NCBI GenBank assembly: GCA_000828975.1
Contig: AP014683.1
Span: forward strand, 2,313,700 to 2,377,699
Source: Burkholderiales bacterium GJ-E10
Lineage (GTDB): Bacteria > Pseudomonadota > Gammaproteobacteria > Burkholderiales > Burkholderiaceae_F
Reading direction: 5' to 3'
DNA length: 64,000 nt
Below, one piece after another: positions 55,662-64,000 of the stretch. Made by a program: the position numbers and the translations under genes. Numbering within the stretch: the first letter of the stretch is position 1; each line of letters begins with the position of its first letter. The notes under the pieces were generated by a model. That model was not told the DNA's origin. It did no database searches and was given only the letters and a program-made list of their open reading frames with translations.

Positions 55662-56909
55662 TTACTGCCCGTACACCGGGAAACGCCGCGTCAACTCGCC
55701 GACCTGGTCGCGCACGGCGGCGATGTTCTGTTCGTCGTCCGGCCGGTCGAGCACGTCGGCGATCAGGTTGGCGGTGCGCACCGCTTCCGCCGTTCCGAAA
55801 CCGCGCGTGGTCATCGCGGGCGCGCCGATGCGGATGCCGCTCGTGACCATGGGCTTTTCCGGGTCGTTGGGGATCGCGTTCTTGTTGACCGTGATGTGCG
55901 CGCGCCCCAGCGCGGCTTCGGCGGCCTTGCCCGTGATGCCCTTGGCACGCAGGTCCACCAGCATCACATGACTCTCGGTGCGGCCGGAAACGATGCGCAG
56001 GCCGCGCTCGGCGAGGGTCTGCGCCATCGCCTGGGCGTTGCGCAGGACCTGCTCCTGGTACGTCTTGAACTCCGGCGTCAGCGCCTCGCGAAACGCCACC
56101 GCCTTGCCGGCGATGACGTGCATCAGCGGCCCGCCCTGCAGCCCGGGAAACACCGCCGAGTTGATCGCCTTCTCGTACTCCTCGCGCATCAGGATGAAGC
56201 CGCCGCGGGGCCCGCGCAGGCTCTTGTGCGTGGTCGAGGTGACGATGTCGGCGTGCGGCACCGGGTTGGGGTACACCCCCGCCGCGATCAGGCCGGCGTA
56301 ATGCGCCATGTCGACCATGAACACGGCATCGACCTCGCGCGCGATGCGCGCAAAGCGCTCGAAATCGATGCGCAGCGAATAGGCCGAGGCGCCCGCCAGG
56401 ATCAGGCGCGGGTTGTGCTCGCGCGCCAGGCGCTCGACTTCTTCGTAGTCGATCTCTTCCTGCGCGTTCAGGCCATAGCTCACGACATGGAACCACTTGC
56501 CGCTCATGTTCACCGGCGAGCCGTGGGTGAGGTGGCCGCCCATCGCCAGCGACATGCCCAGCACCGTGTCGCCGGGCTTGAGGGTGGCGAGAAACGCCGC
56601 CTGGTTGGCCTGCGACCCGGAGTTGGGCTGCACGTTGGCCGCCTGCGCGCCGAACAGTTCCTTGACGCGGTCGATCGCCAGCCGCTCGGCGATGTCGACG
56701 TATTCGCAGCCGCCGTAGTAGCGCCGGCCTGGATAGCCCTCGGCGTACTTGTTGGTGAGCTGCGAGCCCTGCGCCTGCATGACGGCGGGGCTGGTGTAGT
56801 TCTCGGAGGCGATCAGCTCGATGTGATCTTCCTGCCGGCGGTTTTCGGCCTGGATCGCATCCCAGAGTTCGGGGTCGGCACGGTCAAGGGTGAGGGAGCG
56901 GGAGAACAT
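55662..56909 (-). CDS. glyA: Serine hydroxymethyltransferase
   Basis: 415 residues from [36 protein letters not shown], the PLP lysine region [12 protein letters not shown], and the GGHLTHG motif are SHMT hallmarks. It interconverts serine and glycine with tetrahydrofolate. glyA-nrdR pairing is common in this group. Confidence 0.98.
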   Translation of the reverse strand: MFSRSLTLDRADPELWDAIQAENRRQEDHIELIASENYTSPAVMQAQGSQLTNKYAEGYPGRRYYGGCEYVDIAERLAIDRVKELFGAQAANVQPNSGSQANQAAFLATLKPGDTVLGMSLAMGGHLTHGSPVNMSGKWFHVVSYGLNAQEEIDYEEVERLAREHNPRLILAGASAYSLRIDFERFARIAREVDAVFMVDMAHYAGLIAAGVYPNPVPHADIVTSTTHKSLRGPRGGFILMREEYEKAINSAVFPGLQGGPLMHVIAGKAVAFREALTPEFKTYQEQVLRNAQAMAQTLAERGLRIVSGRTESHVMLVDLRAKGITGKAAEAALGRAHITVNKNAIPNDPEKPMVTSGIRIGAPAMTTRGFGTAEAVRTANLIADVLDRPDDEQNIAAVRDQVGELTRRFPVYGQ

Positions 56910-56972
56910 GGCGGAGGACTCGTAACGGATGGGCGCGGCAAACCGCCGCAAGGGGGGATTATGCCAGCCGGG

Positions 56973-57575
56973 CTACTGCGCCCGGCGATCCAGCATCGCC
57001 TGCGCAATCGTATTGACGTCGGTGTACTCGAGTTCCGCGCCCGCCGGCACGCCGCGCGCCAGCCGGGTGACCTTGGCCTCGGCATCGCGGGCGCGGACGG
57101 CTTCGGAGATGAAATGCGCGGTCGCGTCGCCCTCCGGCGTGAACGACGTCGCAACGATCACCTCGCGCACCACGCCGTCGCCGGCGCGTGCGACCAACCG
57201 GTCGAGCTCGATCTCCCGGGGGCCGACGCCGTCCAGCGGCGAGAGCCGGCCGAACAGCACGAAGTAGAGCCCCCGGTAGGCGAGGGACTGCTCGATCACG
57301 AGTTGATCCGCCGGCGACTCCACCACGCACAGCAACCCCGGGTCCCGCTGCGGGTCGGCGCAGGTTTCACAGATCTCCAACTCGGTGAGCGTGTTGCAGC
57401 GCGCGCAGCGCCCCACCCTTTCGACGGCGTCGAGCAGCGCCCGTCCGAGCAGCAGCGCGCCGTCGCGATCCTGCTGCAGCAGATGGAACGCGATGCGCTG
57501 CGCCGAGCGCGGGCCGATGCCCGGCAGGCGCTTGAGCGACTCGATCAACGCTTCGAGCGTAGGGCCCAGTTTCAC
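56973..57575 (-). CDS. recR: Recombination protein RecR
   Basis: 200 residues. [20 protein letters not shown] helix-hairpin-helix, the [18 protein letters not shown] zinc site and the Toprim segment [16 protein letters not shown] are RecR. With RecO and RecF it loads RecA at gaps. Third in the dnaX-ybaB-recR group. Confidence 0.97.
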   Translation of the reverse strand: MKLGPTLEALIESLKRLPGIGPRSAQRIAFHLLQQDRDGALLLGRALLDAVERVGRCARCNTLTELEICETCADPQRDPGLLCVVESPADQLVIEQSLAYRGLYFVLFGRLSPLDGVGPREIELDRLVARAGDGVVREVIVATSFTPEGDATAHFISEAVRARDAEAKVTRLARGVPAGAELEYTDVNTIAQAMLDRRAQ

Positions 57576-57691
57576 GAGGGAACCTCATCGGCTACGGCGC
57601 GGGCCGATCCTGCGCGAGCCGATCCCGCAACTGCGACATGCAACGGTTCTGCGATCGGCAACGTGTCAGAACGTCCAGGCTGCGTGCGCGA

Positions 57692-58021
57692 TCAAAAGAA
57701 CGGCATCTTGAATCCCGGCGGCATCGGCATGCCGGCGGTGACGGTGGCCATCCGGCTCTGCACCGTCTCTTCGACCCGGCGCGCGGCATCGTTGAACGCC
57801 GCGCAGACGAGGTCTTCCAGCATGTCCTTGTCGTCGCCGATGAGGCTGGGGTCGATGACCACCCGGCGCGCCTGGTGCTTGCAGGTGAGCGTGACCTTGA
57901 CGAGCCCGGCGCCGGCCTGTCCTTCGACCTCGACCTGCGCCAGTTCCTCGTTCATGCGCTTCATGCCGTCCTGCATCTTCTGCGCCTGCTGCATCAGGCC
58001 GGCCAACTGATTTTTGATCAT
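57692..58021 (-). CDS. ybaB: YbaB/EbfC nucleoid-associated protein
   Basis: 109 residues from [20 protein letters not shown] at 58021. [15 protein letters not shown] near the end is conserved. A dimeric DNA-binding protein of modest function. Between dnaX and recR; a dispersed repeat separates it from dnaX. Confidence 0.94.
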   Translation of the reverse strand: MIKNQLAGLMQQAQKMQDGMKRMNEELAQVEVEGQAGAGLVKVTLTCKHQARRVVIDPSLIGDDKDMLEDLVCAAFNDAARRVEETVQSRMATVTAGMPMPPGFKMPFF

Positions 58022-58042
58022 ATGGATTCCATCGCAAAGTCG

Positions 58043-58080
58043 CCCTCTCCCGCGTGCGGGAGAGGGCGGGGGTGAGGGTG
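58043..58080. repeat. Dispersed palindromic repeat between dnaX and ybaB
   Basis: cgccctctcccgc-gt-gcgggagagggcgggggtgagggtg; the stem is extended to 13 bp (GCCCTCTCCCGC/GCGGGAGAGGGC). Confidence 0.85.
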
Positions 58081-58115
58081 CGCGCAAGAAACCCGCGCGG
58101 AAAACCCGGGCGCCG

Positions 58116-59834
58116 TCACCCCGAAACCGGCCGGATCGACGACGGGTCCACCGTCGCGCCGAACCGTTCCCGCAATTCTCGCACGACCGGATCGCCCTCG
58201 ATCGACGCCCGCGCCTCCTGCAGCGCCGCGGCGCGCGCCTGGTCGCTGCGCGCCTGCGCGGTGGATCCATTGGTCGCGCCGGTCTCGGTGGTCAGGCGCA
58301 CCGCGCGGCCCAGACGATCGGACAGCGCCTTGCGCACCCGCTCGACGTTGCCCCCGTCGGCCAGCGCCTTGACCGGCACGCGCAGGTGGAAATGGTCGCC
58401 TTCGCGGGAAACCAGTTCGCTGCGCAAGGCCATTTCGCGGGCAAGGCCGCTCAACCGAAGCGAGGCGGCGAGTTCCGGCCAGGCGCCGTCGCCCCCGGCG
58501 GGTCTCTTTTCCGCGCCCTCACCCCCGCCCTCTCCCGCCGCCGCGGGAGAGGGGGGGGGCGGCGCCGGAACGTCGTCAACGCCCGCACCCCTGCCCGCTC
58601 CTGGCGCTGCAGGAGAAGGGGAATGTCCGGGCAATGCCCTGGCACCGCTGCCGTCCCCGCGGCGCGCCTCCGCTGCGGTACGCAACGGACCGCTCGCGCG
58701 CAACGCCGCCGATTTTCCCGCTGCGGCGGGCACCACCTCGGGCGCGAACACCATCATCCGCAGCAAGGTCATCGTGAATCCGGCGTACTCGTCCGGCGCC
58801 ATGGCGAGATCGTTGCGGCCATGAAGCGCGATCTGGTAGTAGAGCTGCACCGGTTCCTTCGCCAGCTTCCCGGCGAGACGATCCAGCTCCGCGGCATCGG
58901 GCTCGTCTTCCGCCGCGGATCCGACGGCCTGGGTCAGCGCGATCCGGTGCAGGAACCCCGCCAGGTCGCGCAGCGCCTGCGAAAACGACAGGCCCCGCTC
59001 CGCCATCTCGTCGGCAAGGTGCAGGACCCGCTCGGTCCGGCCGTCGGCGACCGCATCGAGCAGCTGCACCAGGATCGAGGAATCGATCGCGCCCAGCATC
59101 TGGCGCACGGTGTCCGCCGTCGGCACCCCCCCGGCGTAGGCGATCGCCTGATCAAGCAGCGACAGCGCATCGCGCATGCTGCCGCGCGCCGCATGGGCGA
59201 GGGCGCGCAAGGGCGCCGGCTCGGTCGCGCCCAGACCTTCGTTGCCCAGCACGTGCTGGAGGCGCTCGACGATCGCCGCCGGCGGCACCTGCTTCAGGCT
59301 GAACTGCAGGCAGCGGCTCAGGACCGTGACGGGAATCTTCTGCGGATCGGTGGTCGCGAGGATGAACTTGACGTACTCGGGCGGCTCCTCCAGCGTCTTC
59401 AACATCGCGTTGAAGGCGTGGTTGGTCAGCATGTGCACTTCGTCGATCGTGTAGATCTTGTAGCGCGCATTGGTCGGCGCGTATGCCGCGCGCTCGAGCA
59501 GCTGCGTCATCTCCTCGACGCCGCGGTTGCTGGCCGCATCCATCTCGATGTAGTCGACGAAACGCCCGGCGTCGATCGCCGTGCAGGCCGGACAGACGTT
59601 GCAGGGCGCCGCCGTCACGCCCCCCTGCCCGTCGGGACCGATGCAATTCAGGGCCTTGGCGAGAATGCGCGCGATCGTCGTCTTGCCGACGCCGCGCGTG
59701 CCGGTGAACAGGTAGGCGTGATGCAGACGCCCCGTCTCCAGCGCGTGGGTGAGCGCCCGCACGACGTGATCCTGCCCGACGAGGGCGGAAAACTCGCGCG
59801 GACGCCACTTGCGAGCGAGCGCCTGATACGACAT
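58116..59834 (-). CDS. dnaX: DNA polymerase III subunit gamma/tau
   Basis: 572 residues from [31 protein letters not shown]alker A, the [11 protein letters not shown] zinc module, [15 protein letters not shown] and LSRCLQF complete the clamp-loader ATPase domain. After about 365 residues comes a variable linker, and the tau-specific end ([22 protein letters not shown]). Two repeat copies occur in the linker (residues about 404-440). No A-rich slippage site was noticed in this linker, so gamma may not be made. Confidence 0.95.
   Translation of the reverse strand: MSYQALARKWRPREFSALVGQDHVVRALTHALETGRLHHAYLFTGTRGVGKTTIARILAKALNCIGPDGQGGVTAAPCNVCPACTAIDAGRFVDYIEMDAASNRGVEEMTQLLERAAYAPTNARYKIYTIDEVHMLTNHAFNAMLKTLEEPPEYVKFILATTDPQKIPVTVLSRCLQFSLKQVPPAAIVERLQHVLGNEGLGATEPAPLRALAHAARGSMRDALSLLDQAIAYAGGVPTADTVRQMLGAIDSSILVQLLDAVADGRTERVLHLADEMAERGLSFSQALRDLAGFLHRIALTQAVGSAAEDEPDAAELDRLAGKLAKEPVQLYYQIALHGRNDLAMAPDEYAGFTMTLLRMMVFAPEVVPAAAGKSAALRASGPLRTAAEARRGDGSGARALPGHSPSPAAPGAGRGAGVDDVPAPPPPSPAAAGEGGGEGAEKRPAGGDGAWPELAASLRLSGLAREMALRSELVSREGDHFHLRVPVKALADGGNVERVRKALSDRLGRAVRLTTETGATNGSTAQARSDQARAAALQEARASIEGDPVVRELRERFGATVDPSSIRPVSG
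58515..58559. repeat. Dispersed repeat inside dnaX, copy 1
   Basis: gccctcacccccgccctctcccgccgccgcgggagaggggg: tail plus intact core (ctctcccgc/gcgggagag). In frame it codes for [15 protein letters not shown] (about residues 425-440). Confidence 0.85.
58586..58622. repeat. Dispersed repeat inside dnaX, copy 2 (diverged)
   Basis: cacccctgcccgctcctggcgctgcaggagaagggg, a weaker stem (ctcctg/caggag) with the same flanks, about 27 bases from the first copy, encoding [14 protein letters not shown]. Confidence 0.6.
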
Positions 59835-59864
59835 ACGAAGGACATCCCTCCCGCGGAAACCGAA

Positions 59865-59960
59865 GGCGAGCCTGATCCTCGGCACTCGCGGAAATCTGCT
59901 ATGGCTGCTTCGTTCCCGACCTGACCAGGTTCACAGCACCGCGATGCGAGGGGGCCCGCC
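59865..59960 (-). ncRNA. ffs: Signal recognition particle RNA (4.5S-like)
   Basis: On the minus strand the apical loop region CTGGTCAGGTCGGGAACGAAGCAGCCA matches the 4.5S RNA hairpin (CAGGTCAGGTCCGGAAGGAAGCAGCC). The proposed 5' end GGCGGGCC and 3' end GGCTCGCC can pair over 8 bases with one G-U. About 96 nt, ending 30 bases before the dnaX ATG. Ends are inferred from pairing. It partners with Ffh for membrane targeting. Confidence 0.9.
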
Positions 59961-60035
59961 GACAGGAATCTTAGCAGCCCCCGCCGCCCGGAAGGGCCGG
60001 GCTTCCAGCCGGAGTCCGATTGACCATGAAAAAGG

Positions 60036-60071
60036 AACATGCCATGTTCGAAAATCATGGTTTCCATGGAT
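60036..60071. promoter_or_regulatory. Two adjacent palindromes upstream of an ATPase gene
   Basis: AACATG-C-CATGTT (60036-60048) and ATCATGG-TTT-CCATGGAT (60054-60071, one extra base), followed by a TATGAT at 60083. They could be an operator for the gene at 60095 or for the divergent ffs-dnaX transcript. Confidence 0.35.
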
Positions 60072-60094
60072 CGTTTGCACGATATGATCCGCCC

Positions 60095-61279
60095 ATGATC
60101 CCCCGTCCGGCCCTCGAACGCACCGTGCGCGACGCGCTCGCCCGGTCGCGCGCCGTCGTGCTGACCGGTCCGCGCCAATGCGGCAAGACGACGCTGGCAC
60201 GAACGATCGTGGATCCCCGGGCGCCCAATTACTTCGACCTCGAAAACCCGCTCGACGAGCATCGCCTGGAGCACCCCGTCGACACGCTCTCCCGCCTCGA
60301 AGGACTCGTCGTCATCGACGAGGTGCAGCGGCGGCCGAATCTGTTCCCCGTGCTGCGGGTACTCATCGACCGCTCCGACGCGCCGGGCCAGTATCTCCTT
60401 CTGGGCAGCGCCGCGCCGGCGCTGCTGCGGCAGGCGGGAGAATCCCTGCTGGGCCGCGTCGAGACGATCGAGGTCGGCGGCTTCGATCTGGCGGAAGTTG
60501 GCCTGACGGCCTCCGGGTTCCGGGAACACCACGCCGGGCGATTGTGGCTGCGCGGCGGTTTTCCCCGCTCCTACCTCGCCCCAACCGACGGCGACAGCAT
60601 GGCATGGCGCCGCAATGCCATCGCCAGCCATGTGGAAGTCGATTTGCCGCAGTTCGGGATCGATATCGCCGCGCCGGCCATGATGCGATTCTGGCGCATG
60701 CTCGCCCACGTTCACGGCCAGATCTGGTCGGCCGCCGATCCGGCGCGCTCGCTGGGCGTATCGGAACCGACCGTACGCCGTTATCTGGACACGCTGACGC
60801 GGACGCTGATGGTGCGGCAGTTGCAGCCCTGGCACGAGAATCTCGGCAAACGCCAGGTCAAGGCGCCGAAGATCTACGTTCGCGACTCCGGCTTGCTGCA
60901 CGCGCTGATGGACGTGCCGACGCTTCCCGAACTGCTCGCACACCCGCGCTGCGGCGCGAGCTGGGAAGGGTTCGCGCTCGAACAGATATTGCGCTTGGCA
61001 CGCCCCGACGAAGCGTATTTCTGGGCCACGCACCAGGGCGCCGAACTCGACCTGCTGCTACTCCAGGGAACGCGACGCATCGGCATCGAATTCAAGCGCG
61101 CCGATGCCCCGGCGGTCACCCGCTCCATGCGGATCGCGATCGACGACTTGAAACTCGATGCGCTGTATGTCGTATATCCCGGCGCGCATCGCTTCCGCCT
61201 GGAGGCCGGGATCGAGGCCGTGCCGCTTTGGGCGGCGCTGCCGGCGGCTGCCGGACACGACGCGCCCCGAAAAGAGTAG
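60095..61279 (+). CDS. Second DUF4143-type AAA ATPase
   Basis: 394 residues from MIPRPALERTVRDAL. Walker A GPRQCGKTT (25-33), Walker B LVVIDEVQRRPNLFPVLRVLID, then a LGSAAPALLRQAGESLLGR arm and the C-terminal nuclease-like TAxxx pattern (GAELDLLLLQGTRRIGIEFKRAD). It is a different subgroup from the ATPase at 31510, sharing only the domain layout. An upstream in-frame ATG exists at 60020, but similarity begins at 60095. Standing alone between ffs and apt. Confidence 0.9.
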   Translation: MIPRPALERTVRDALARSRAVVLTGPRQCGKTTLARTIVDPRAPNYFDLENPLDEHRLEHPVDTLSRLEGLVVIDEVQRRPNLFPVLRVLIDRSDAPGQYLLLGSAAPALLRQAGESLLGRVETIEVGGFDLAEVGLTASGFREHHAGRLWLRGGFPRSYLAPTDGDSMAWRRNAIASHVEVDLPQFGIDIAAPAMMRFWRMLAHVHGQIWSAADPARSLGVSEPTVRRYLDTLTRTLMVRQLQPWHENLGKRQVKAPKIYVRDSGLLHALMDVPTLPELLAHPRCGASWEGFALEQILRLARPDEAYFWATHQGAELDLLLLQGTRRIGIEFKRADAPAVTRSMRIAIDDLKLDALYVVYPGAHRFRLEAGIEAVPLWAALPAAAGHDAPRKE

Positions 61280-61349
61280 CCTTGCGGACCTCCGCAAGCG
61301 CATCGTGCTCCGCTCGAAGACGTACCGCGTTCCTCTTTCCGAACCGCCC

Positions 61350-61877
61350 ATGCCGATCAAATCCCGCATCCGCACCGTTCCCCACTATCCCAAGCCCGGC
61401 GTGATGTTTCGCGACATCACCACGCTGCTCAAGGATCCGGTGGGCTTCCGCGTCACGATCCACGAGATGGCGAACCGCTACGCCGACCGGAAGATCGACA
61501 AGGTGGCCGGCATCGAGTCGCGCGGCTTCATCATCGGCGCCGCCCTGGCCTACCAGCTCGGCACCGGCTTCGTGCCGATCCGCAAGAAGGGAAAACTCCC
61601 GGCGGCGACGGTCGGACACGACTACGAACTGGAATACGGCACCGACCGCATCGAGATGCACGTCGACGCGGTCGCCCACGGCGAGCGGATCCTGCTCGTC
61701 GACGACCTCATCGCGACCGGCGGCACCGCGCTGGCGTCGATCCAGCTGATCGAGGACCTCGGCGGCCGGATCGTCGAATGCGGCTTCGTCATCAACCTCC
61801 CCGACCTGGGCGGCGCCGCGCGACTGGAGAAATCCGGTCACAAGATGTTCGCCCTGTGCGAGTTCGAAGGCGACTGA
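61350..61877 (+). CDS. apt: Adenine phosphoribosyltransferase
   Basis: 175 residues from MPIKSRIRTVPHYPKPGVMFRDITTLL. ESRGFIIGAALAYQL, VPIRKKGKLP and the PRPP loop LLVDDLIATGGTA (about 114-126) are APT motifs. It converts adenine to AMP. It is 16 bases upstream of the aldolase fusion and close to mtnA; adenine released from 5'-deoxynucleosides would be its substrate. Confidence 0.97.
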   Translation: MPIKSRIRTVPHYPKPGVMFRDITTLLKDPVGFRVTIHEMANRYADRKIDKVAGIESRGFIIGAALAYQLGTGFVPIRKKGKLPAATVGHDYELEYGTDRIEMHVDAVAHGERILLVDDLIATGGTALASIQLIEDLGGRIVECGFVINLPDLGGAARLEKSGHKMFALCEFEGD

Positions 61878-61893
61878 GGGAGGGCGATCGACC

Positions 61894-63918
61894 ATGGAAA
61901 GCCGCTGGAACGATGCCGCCTGCCCCGACCTCGGGGACGATCTCGCGCTGCGCGTGTACACCTCGCGCCTGCTGGGCGCGGACAAGACCCTGGTGCTGCA
62001 CGGCGGAGGCAACACCTCCGTCAAGCGCATGGAAACCAGCCTGCTCGGCGACCGGGAGGAAATCCTCTACGTCAAGGGCAGCGGCTGGGATCTCGAGACG
62101 ATCGAGGCCGCAGGTTTTTCGCCGGTGCGCATGGAGCCCCTGCGGCGCCTGGCGAGACTGCCCGCACTGTCGGACCCGCAGATGGTCAACGAACTGGCCA
62201 CCCGGATGACGCGCGCGACCGCGCCGGCACCGTCGGTCGAGGCAATCCTGCACGCGATCCTGCCCTACCCGTTCGTCGACCATACCCACGCCGACGCATT
62301 CATCGCCATCAGCAACACCGCCGAGGGCGAAGCGCGGATCCGCGAATGCTACGGCGACCGGGTGGTGGTCGTGCCCTACGTCATGCCGGGCTTCGATCTG
62401 GCACGCCTGGCGGCGGAGCGCTTCCAGGCCGAAGCGGGGCCGCAGACCATCGGCATGGCGCTGTGCGACCACGGACTCTTCTCGTTCGGCGGCACGGCGC
62501 GCGAATCCTACGAGCGCATGATCGAACTCGTCGGCGACGCCGAGCGCTACCTCGCCCGGCATGGCGCCTGGGATGTCGTCCTGCCCGCCAGCCCGCCGCC
62601 GTCGCCGAAGGAAGCCGAACCCGGGGCCGAAGCCGGTCCCGGACCCCGGCCCGGTCTGGAGCAGGCGACGCTGCGGCAGGCCCTCTCGCAGGCCGCCGGG
62701 TTCCCCCTGCTTTTGATGCGCGGCCCGAACGAGTCGCTGCGCGCGCGCGGAATGGCATTCGCGCAGCGCCCCGACGTCGCCGCGATCGCCGGGCAAGGCC
62801 CGGCCACCCCCGACCATGTGATCCGGACGAAGCGCGTGCCGATGATCGGCCGCGACGTGGCCGGCTATGTCGGCGCCTATCGCGCGTATTTCGCACGGCA
62901 CGAACCGAGAGCCAAGGAACGCAAGACGATGCTCGACCCCGCGCCGCGGGTCGTACTCGATCCGGAACTCGGCCTGCTCGCCGCCGGGCGATCGGCCAAG
63001 GATGCGACGATCGTCGCCGAGATCTACGACCACACCATCGACGTCATCCTGCGCGCCACGGCGCTGGGCGGCTATCGCGCGCTGCCCGAGCAGGATCTCT
63101 TCGACGTCGAATACTGGGACCTCGAGCAAGCCAAGCTCCGCAAGGCGGGCAAGCCGGCTCCCTTCGCCGGCGAGATCGCCCTGGTGACCGGCGCCGCCTC
63201 GGGGATCGGCGCGGCCTGCGTCGCGGCGCTGCTGGCGCGCGGCGCCGCAGTCGTCGGACTGGACCGCAATCCGGCAATCGAAACCTTGCATCGGCGGCCC
63301 GACTTTCTGGGCATCGCCTGCGACGTCACCGACACCGCGCAGCGGCGCGCTGCCCTGGAGCGGGCCGCCACCACGTACGGCGGCGTCGACATGCTGGTGT
63401 GCAACGCCGGCATCTTCCCGGGCGGCCGCAAGATCGCCGCATTGCCCGACGACGAATGGCGCAACGTGCTCGCGGTCAATCTCGACGCCAACCTCGCCCT
63501 GCTGCGCGAGGCGCACCCACTGCTCGAGCGGGCGCCGTGCAACGGGCGGGTGGTGATCGTCGGCTCGAAAAACGTCCCCGCGCCCGGCCCGGGCGCCGCG
63601 GCGTATTCGGCAGCCAAGGCGGCGCTGACCCAGCTCGCGCGGGTCGCCGCCCTCGAATGGGGCGACGATGGCATCCGCGTGAATACGGTGCACCCCAACG
63701 CGGTGTTCGACACCGGCATCTGGACCGACGCCGTGCTCGCCGAGCGCGCCCGGCACTACGGGCTGAGCGTCGACGAGTACAAGCGCAACAACGTCCTGCA
63801 CGTCGAGGTCACCAGCGGCGACGTTGCCGAAATGGTCGCCGAAATGTGCGGACCGCTGTTCGCCAAGACGACCGGCGCCCAGGTGCCGATCGACGGCGGC
63901 AACGACCGGGTGATCTGA
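61894..63918 (+). CDS. Fused class II aldolase/short-chain dehydrogenase (RhaD-like)
   Basis: 674 residues. The N-terminal class II aldolase has HGGGNTSVK, the zinc HTH at 130/132 and another His at 193 (CDHGLF). A linker of about 30 residues rich in Pro/Glu/Gly separates it from the rest of the aldolase part. The C-terminal SDR has VTGAASGIGAA (about 432), NAGIF, IVGSKN and the catalytic Tyr571/Lys575 (YSAAK). Such fusions are usually annotated rhamnulose-1-phosphate aldolase/lactaldehyde dehydrogenase. Here it lies between apt and mtnA, so its substrate may instead be a 5-deoxy or 5-methylthio-ribulose 1-phosphate. Good Shine-Dalgarno (GGGAGGG). Confidence 0.9.
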   Translation: MESRWNDAACPDLGDDLALRVYTSRLLGADKTLVLHGGGNTSVKRMETSLLGDREEILYVKGSGWDLETIEAAGFSPVRMEPLRRLARLPALSDPQMVNELATRMTRATAPAPSVEAILHAILPYPFVDHTHADAFIAISNTAEGEARIRECYGDRVVVVPYVMPGFDLARLAAERFQAEAGPQTIGMALCDHGLFSFGGTARESYERMIELVGDAERYLARHGAWDVVLPASPPPSPKEAEPGAEAGPGPRPGLEQATLRQALSQAAGFPLLLMRGPNESLRARGMAFAQRPDVAAIAGQGPATPDHVIRTKRVPMIGRDVAGYVGAYRAYFARHEPRAKERKTMLDPAPRVVLDPELGLLAAGRSAKDATIVAEIYDHTIDVILRATALGGYRALPEQDLFDVEYWDLEQAKLRKAGKPAPFAGEIALVTGAASGIGAACVAALLARGAAVVGLDRNPAIETLHRRPDFLGIACDVTDTAQRRAALERAATTYGGVDMLVCNAGIFPGGRKIAALPDDEWRNVLAVNLDANLALLREAHPLLERAPCNGRVVIVGSKNVPAPGPGAAAYSAAKAALTQLARVAALEWGDDGIRVNTVHPNAVFDTGIWTDAVLAERARHYGLSVDEYKRNNVLHVEVTSGDVAEMVAEMCGPLFAKTTGAQVPIDGGNDRVI

Positions 63919-63923
63919 TCATC

Positions 63924-64000
63924 ATGCGAGTGAATGGCAAGGACCACCGGACGATCTGGCCCGACGAAGCGCGGCGAGGCGTCCGGATCATCGACCAGAC
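63924..64000 (+). CDS. mtnA: Methylthioribose-1-phosphate isomerase, 5' part
   Basis: The window ends after 25 codons. MRVNGKDHRTIWPDEARR and VRIIDQT match the start of MtnA. It begins 5 bases after the aldolase/dehydrogenase stop, so it is the next gene of the same operon. MtnA isomerises methylthioribose 1-phosphate (and 5-deoxyribose 1-phosphate in some bacteria) to the ribulose form. Confidence 0.85.
   Translation, partial: MRVNGKDHRTIWPDEARRGVRIIDQ

Noticed and set aside
53316..55700. FMN riboswitch for the rib genes
   Set aside because: No conserved RFN-element segments were seen upstream of ribD, ribE or ribB, and the genes are packed closely.
58116..59834. Programmed frameshift in dnaX producing gamma
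   Set aside because: No A-rich slippery heptamer was seen in the linker, which is GC-rich and repeat-derived.
61792..63801. 669-aa minus-strand ORF opposite the aldolase/dehydrogenase
   Set aside because: Shadow ORF; the plus strand has intact catalytic motifs and a good ribosome-binding site.

Overview
The window is one contiguous piece of a GC-rich proteobacterial chromosome. Gene content and gene order point to a betaproteobacterium: adjacent hemL, rubredoxin gene and pilGHIJL; glyA-nrdR-ribD-ribE-ribB-ribH-nusB-thiL-pgpA-pncC in one orientation; dnaX-ybaB-recR beside the SRP RNA gene; separate RfaE1 and RfaE2 proteins; PyrB paired with a pseudo-dihydroorotase; CIRCE-controlled groESL. 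The order or genus cannot be fixed from the sequence alone. Long antisense ORFs are everywhere because of the base composition and are not genes. I saw no tRNA, rRNA, insertion sequence, prophage or CRISPR array.

Layout. 1-5095: a terminal oxidase cluster. On the minus strand lie a small membrane protein, a 35-residue single-helix protein, a CcoN-like subunit, a CcoO-like cytochrome c, an unrecognised membrane protein and the first codons of one more gene; divergent on the plus strand are a CcoS/FixS-like protein and an anchored monoheme cytochrome c. 5124-8600: ccmABCD (haem export for cytochrome c maturation, fitting the c-type subunits next door), then ispF and ispD. 8760-14541: mfd, serB and convergent rimO. 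14680-22134: cell-surface sugar genes for dTDP-L-rhamnose (rfbABCD) and ADP-heptose (rfaE1, rfaE2, hldD, gmhB); upstream of gmhB is a mosaic of nested inverted repeats. 22216-25813: a SWIM-SNF2 helicase and a VapBC-like toxin-antitoxin pair. 25884-31348: apaH, convergent with yqgE-ruvX-pyrR-pyrB-pyrC'-plsC. 31510-32856: an orphan DUF4143-type ATPase. 33073-37143: an outer-membrane porin with an FNR/Anr-like box upstream, then groL-groS behind a CIRCE operator. 37144-48240: a DUF442 phosphatase-like gene, hemL, a rubredoxin, and the type IV pilus chemosensory operon pilGHIJL ending in a 1829-residue hybrid kinase. 48251-59960: pyrF, then the riboflavin/thiamine/NusB/PgpA/PncC run, nrdR, glyA, recR, ybaB, dnaX and the SRP RNA. 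60095-64000: a second orphan ATPase, then apt, a fused aldolase/short-chain dehydrogenase and the start of mtnA, which together look like a 5'-deoxynucleoside (methylthioadenosine) salvage route.

A GC-rich palindromic repeat family, with a core resembling ccctctcccgc-N2-gcgggagaggg and a gggtgaggg tail, occurs about a dozen times between genes. In several places it has become part of coding sequence: the DnaX linker, the C-termini of RuvX and PyrC', the 5' edge of plsC, and probably a loop in Mfd. The best candidates for further study are the unusual oxidase cluster, the apt-aldolase/dehydrogenase-mtnA group, the inverted-repeat mosaic at 20908-21500, and the exaptation of repeats into proteins.
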